DNA of 60,000 bases from Polytrichum commune (taxonomy: Eukaryota; Streptophyta; Polytrichopsida; Polytrichales; Polytrichaceae). Shown in pieces: positions 58,591-60,000 of the stretch. The stretch covers positions 38,710,527 through 38,770,526 of the forward strand of contig OX485808.1 of the NCBI GenBank assembly GCA_950295325.1, in the 5' to 3' direction. The position numbers were made by a program, and so were the translations under genes. Position 1 is the first letter of the stretch, and every line of letters starts with the position of its first letter. The notes under the pieces are model-generated. The model was given only the letters and a program-made list of their open reading frames with translations, ran no database searches and was not told where the DNA came from.

Positions 58591-59595
58591 CGGGCCGGGT
58601 TGGGGTGGGGGTTCCCATAGACCCGGCCCGACCCGTGTCGCGATCCCTGGCCACCGGGGTTCCCTCCCTCCCACGTGTTCTGCCCTTCGCGAAGGACCGC
58701 TGGGTATAAACCCCGCGACCTCCGGTTACGACTTCTACGTCCGATGGGTAAAGGTGACGCTCGACGGACAAACGGTCATCCGTGACCAGCGGATGGAGGG
58801 AGACCGGTGGTCGGGGGGAAAGAATCCCAAAGTAGGTGGACGCGACCGGAGGGTGGGAGGCGCGGCGACCGGGGGGTATCGTGGCAACGACATCTGTTCC
58901 AGTCCCATCGTCTCTCCCCCTCTAAAGCTTTGCTTTCCACCGCTCCAATCCTCTGTTTCCGCATTTCCAAGCGCGAGATCGTGGTCAAGATTATTCAGCA
59001 GTGGCGTATATCGAAAGCGTGGAGAAATTCGCGACGTTTGGAGCCCCGCCGTGTGTGTTTTGCCAGCCTCCTGAGCGGACGGGAGGGTTTTGTTGCCATT
59101 CTCGGGAGTGTCGTGGTTGTGGTATTGAACAGGAGGAAGGGAGGCTGCCTCGGGCTGCGTGTGGAGAGCGTTTGCTAACTTTGCGAGAGTTGTGTGACGA
59201 AGATTTGGAGCCATTTGAGCGTATTTTGAGGATATATTGGAGGGTTTTGGTGTAGTGGCAGGAGGAGCAGGGAGGTGTCCTGGTAGTCGCAGCTTGTTGC
59301 ATTGCTGTTGTGCGTTTGGACACGGTAGGAAGTGGCGGATTTGAATCACATTTGAACAAGGATTTGATTTGAACGGCCATCATCGCCTTGGCTTCCCTGT
59401 CATTGCCGGAAGTTGTAGCAGTCTGGAGGGACTCTTCCTGGTGTGTACATCTGTGCAGGGAGCTTCCTTTTGTAGTAGTAAGGAGGAGGAAGTTTCGCAT
59501 CTTGAAGAAGAAGAAGCTTGGACGGGACGAAACTGTGTCGGATTGGAGAGGAGATATGGAGTCGTGTTGGTTTTGTCAAGTTTGATATGCCCGTT
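58591..59595. other. GC- and CpG-rich upstream region of the right-edge gene
   Basis: GC-rich to about 59300, then mixed. TATAAA occurs at 58705-58710 within GGGTATAAACCCC and could be a core promoter; a short ATG frame starts at 58744 and ends after 13 codons. A plus-strand frame without ATG (about 58929-59255) encodes a Cys-rich stretch, CVFCQPP then CCHSREC and RGC, and could be an exon; unrecognised. Minus-strand frames of up to 204 codons overlap here and look like chance. Confidence 0.4.
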
Positions 59596-59605
59596 TATAT
59601 ATAAA
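59596..59605 (+). promoter_or_regulatory. Putative TATA box of the right-edge gene
   Basis: TATATATAAA lies 268 bases before the first downstream ATG (59864). No ATG occurs in the plus strand between about 59630 and 59863, so a transcript from here would begin translation at 59864. Inferred from sequence only. Confidence 0.5.
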
Positions 59606-59863
59606 GAGGAGGTGTATTGAGTTTCATTCGCATTAGAATCGGTTACCAGGTTGCAACCAGGCATTACAATCTGTTCCACGTTGGTTGGCCGTAGGAGCTG
59701 CATAGGGACATCGGAGGTTGTATAACTTTCACGTTTCTTAAAAGGCCGGAGTCCTTCCGGAATTCGGTTGGTGTTCGAGGCTTGGCGAGGTTTGTTAAGT
59801 AGCAGAGCGTTAGAGGAGAAGGGAAGCTTGAATACGGAAAACACAAAAGATCAGTTGGGATCT

Positions 59864-60000
59864 ATGGTTGGTCCAGCCGTGCAGAGGGTTACTAGCGCTG
59901 ATGATTTAACAAAAAGCGAGCAGCATGCGGAGAAGCATTCCTCGCAAGCTGCTCCTCGAGCCGCAGCTGTCCCTCACTACAATAACAACTATCAAAGGCA
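59864..60000 (+). CDS. N-terminus of an unrecognised gene, cut by the window edge (45 codons)
   Basis: The frame is open from the ATG at 59864 to the last base. It starts MVGPAVQRVTSADDLTKSEQ and goes on into an Ala/His/Asn-rich low-complexity stretch (QAAPRAAAVPHYNNNYQR). I do not recognise it; such a stretch suits a disordered N-terminus of a regulatory or scaffold protein, but that is only a guess. The ATG was chosen because it is the first one after the TATA box; the frame is also open upstream to a TAA near 59729, so a spliced upstream exon is an alternative. Codon use and GC content differ from the decayed DNA to the left. Confidence 0.5.
   Translation, partial: MVGPAVQRVTSADDLTKSEQHAEKHSSQAAPRAAAVPHYNNNYQR

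Noticed and set aside
58754-59349. 204-codon minus-strand frame near the right edge
   Set aside because: Antisense to the presumed promoter and leader, low-complexity Pro/Ser/Thr composition, no domain; overlaps plus-strand frames of equal length.

Overview
The window looks like repeat-dense nuclear DNA of a land plant. The evidence is a PIF/Harbinger transposon that pairs a DDE transposase with a trihelix (Myb/SANT-like) partner protein, fragments of an L1-type LINE with an RNase H segment, many small inverted-repeat elements with TTA/TAA target duplications, and introns of plant size. A non-flowering plant is my inference, not something the sequence proves. No rRNA, tRNA, CRISPR or bacterial operon structure was recognised. 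Most long reading frames are chance frames in GC-rich or strand-biased DNA.

Layout. 1-1159: tandem array of a 210-bp unit carrying paired palindromes, running off the left edge. 1565-3163: multi-exon pseudogene with a ParB/sulfiredoxin-like motif. 5741-6685: inverted repeats of a small element. 6810-14576: GC-rich Harbinger element of 7.77 kb with both genes open, tail to tail and overlapping by 20 bp, flanked by TTA. 14716-31334: AT-rich, decayed DNA with several miniature transposons (14716, 15000, 17327, 20356, 22048, 29557) and an inverted pair of about 450-bp repeats (19670 and 27185). 31335-36175: wreck of one LINE with endonuclease and reverse-transcriptase pieces, broken by two insertions and a deletion. 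36650-49952: more miniature elements and dispersed repeats. 52980-53827 and 55586-56080: two further pieces of apparently the same LINE family (C-terminal Cys motif with 3' end; connector with RNase H). 58438-60000: GC-rich stretch with a SINE-like element, then a TATA box and the first 45 codons of a gene that leaves the window.

How the parts may work together. The Harbinger transposase would cut and paste; its trihelix partner would bind DNA and help bring the transposase to the ends. The two genes run into each other, so their transcripts should overlap in antisense. The small elements with GGGCC-type ends and TTA/TAA duplications are of the kind such a source can mobilise, but their terminal sequences differ from those of the intact copy here, so a direct link is unproven. 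The only host gene with a plausible intact start is the partial one at the right edge.
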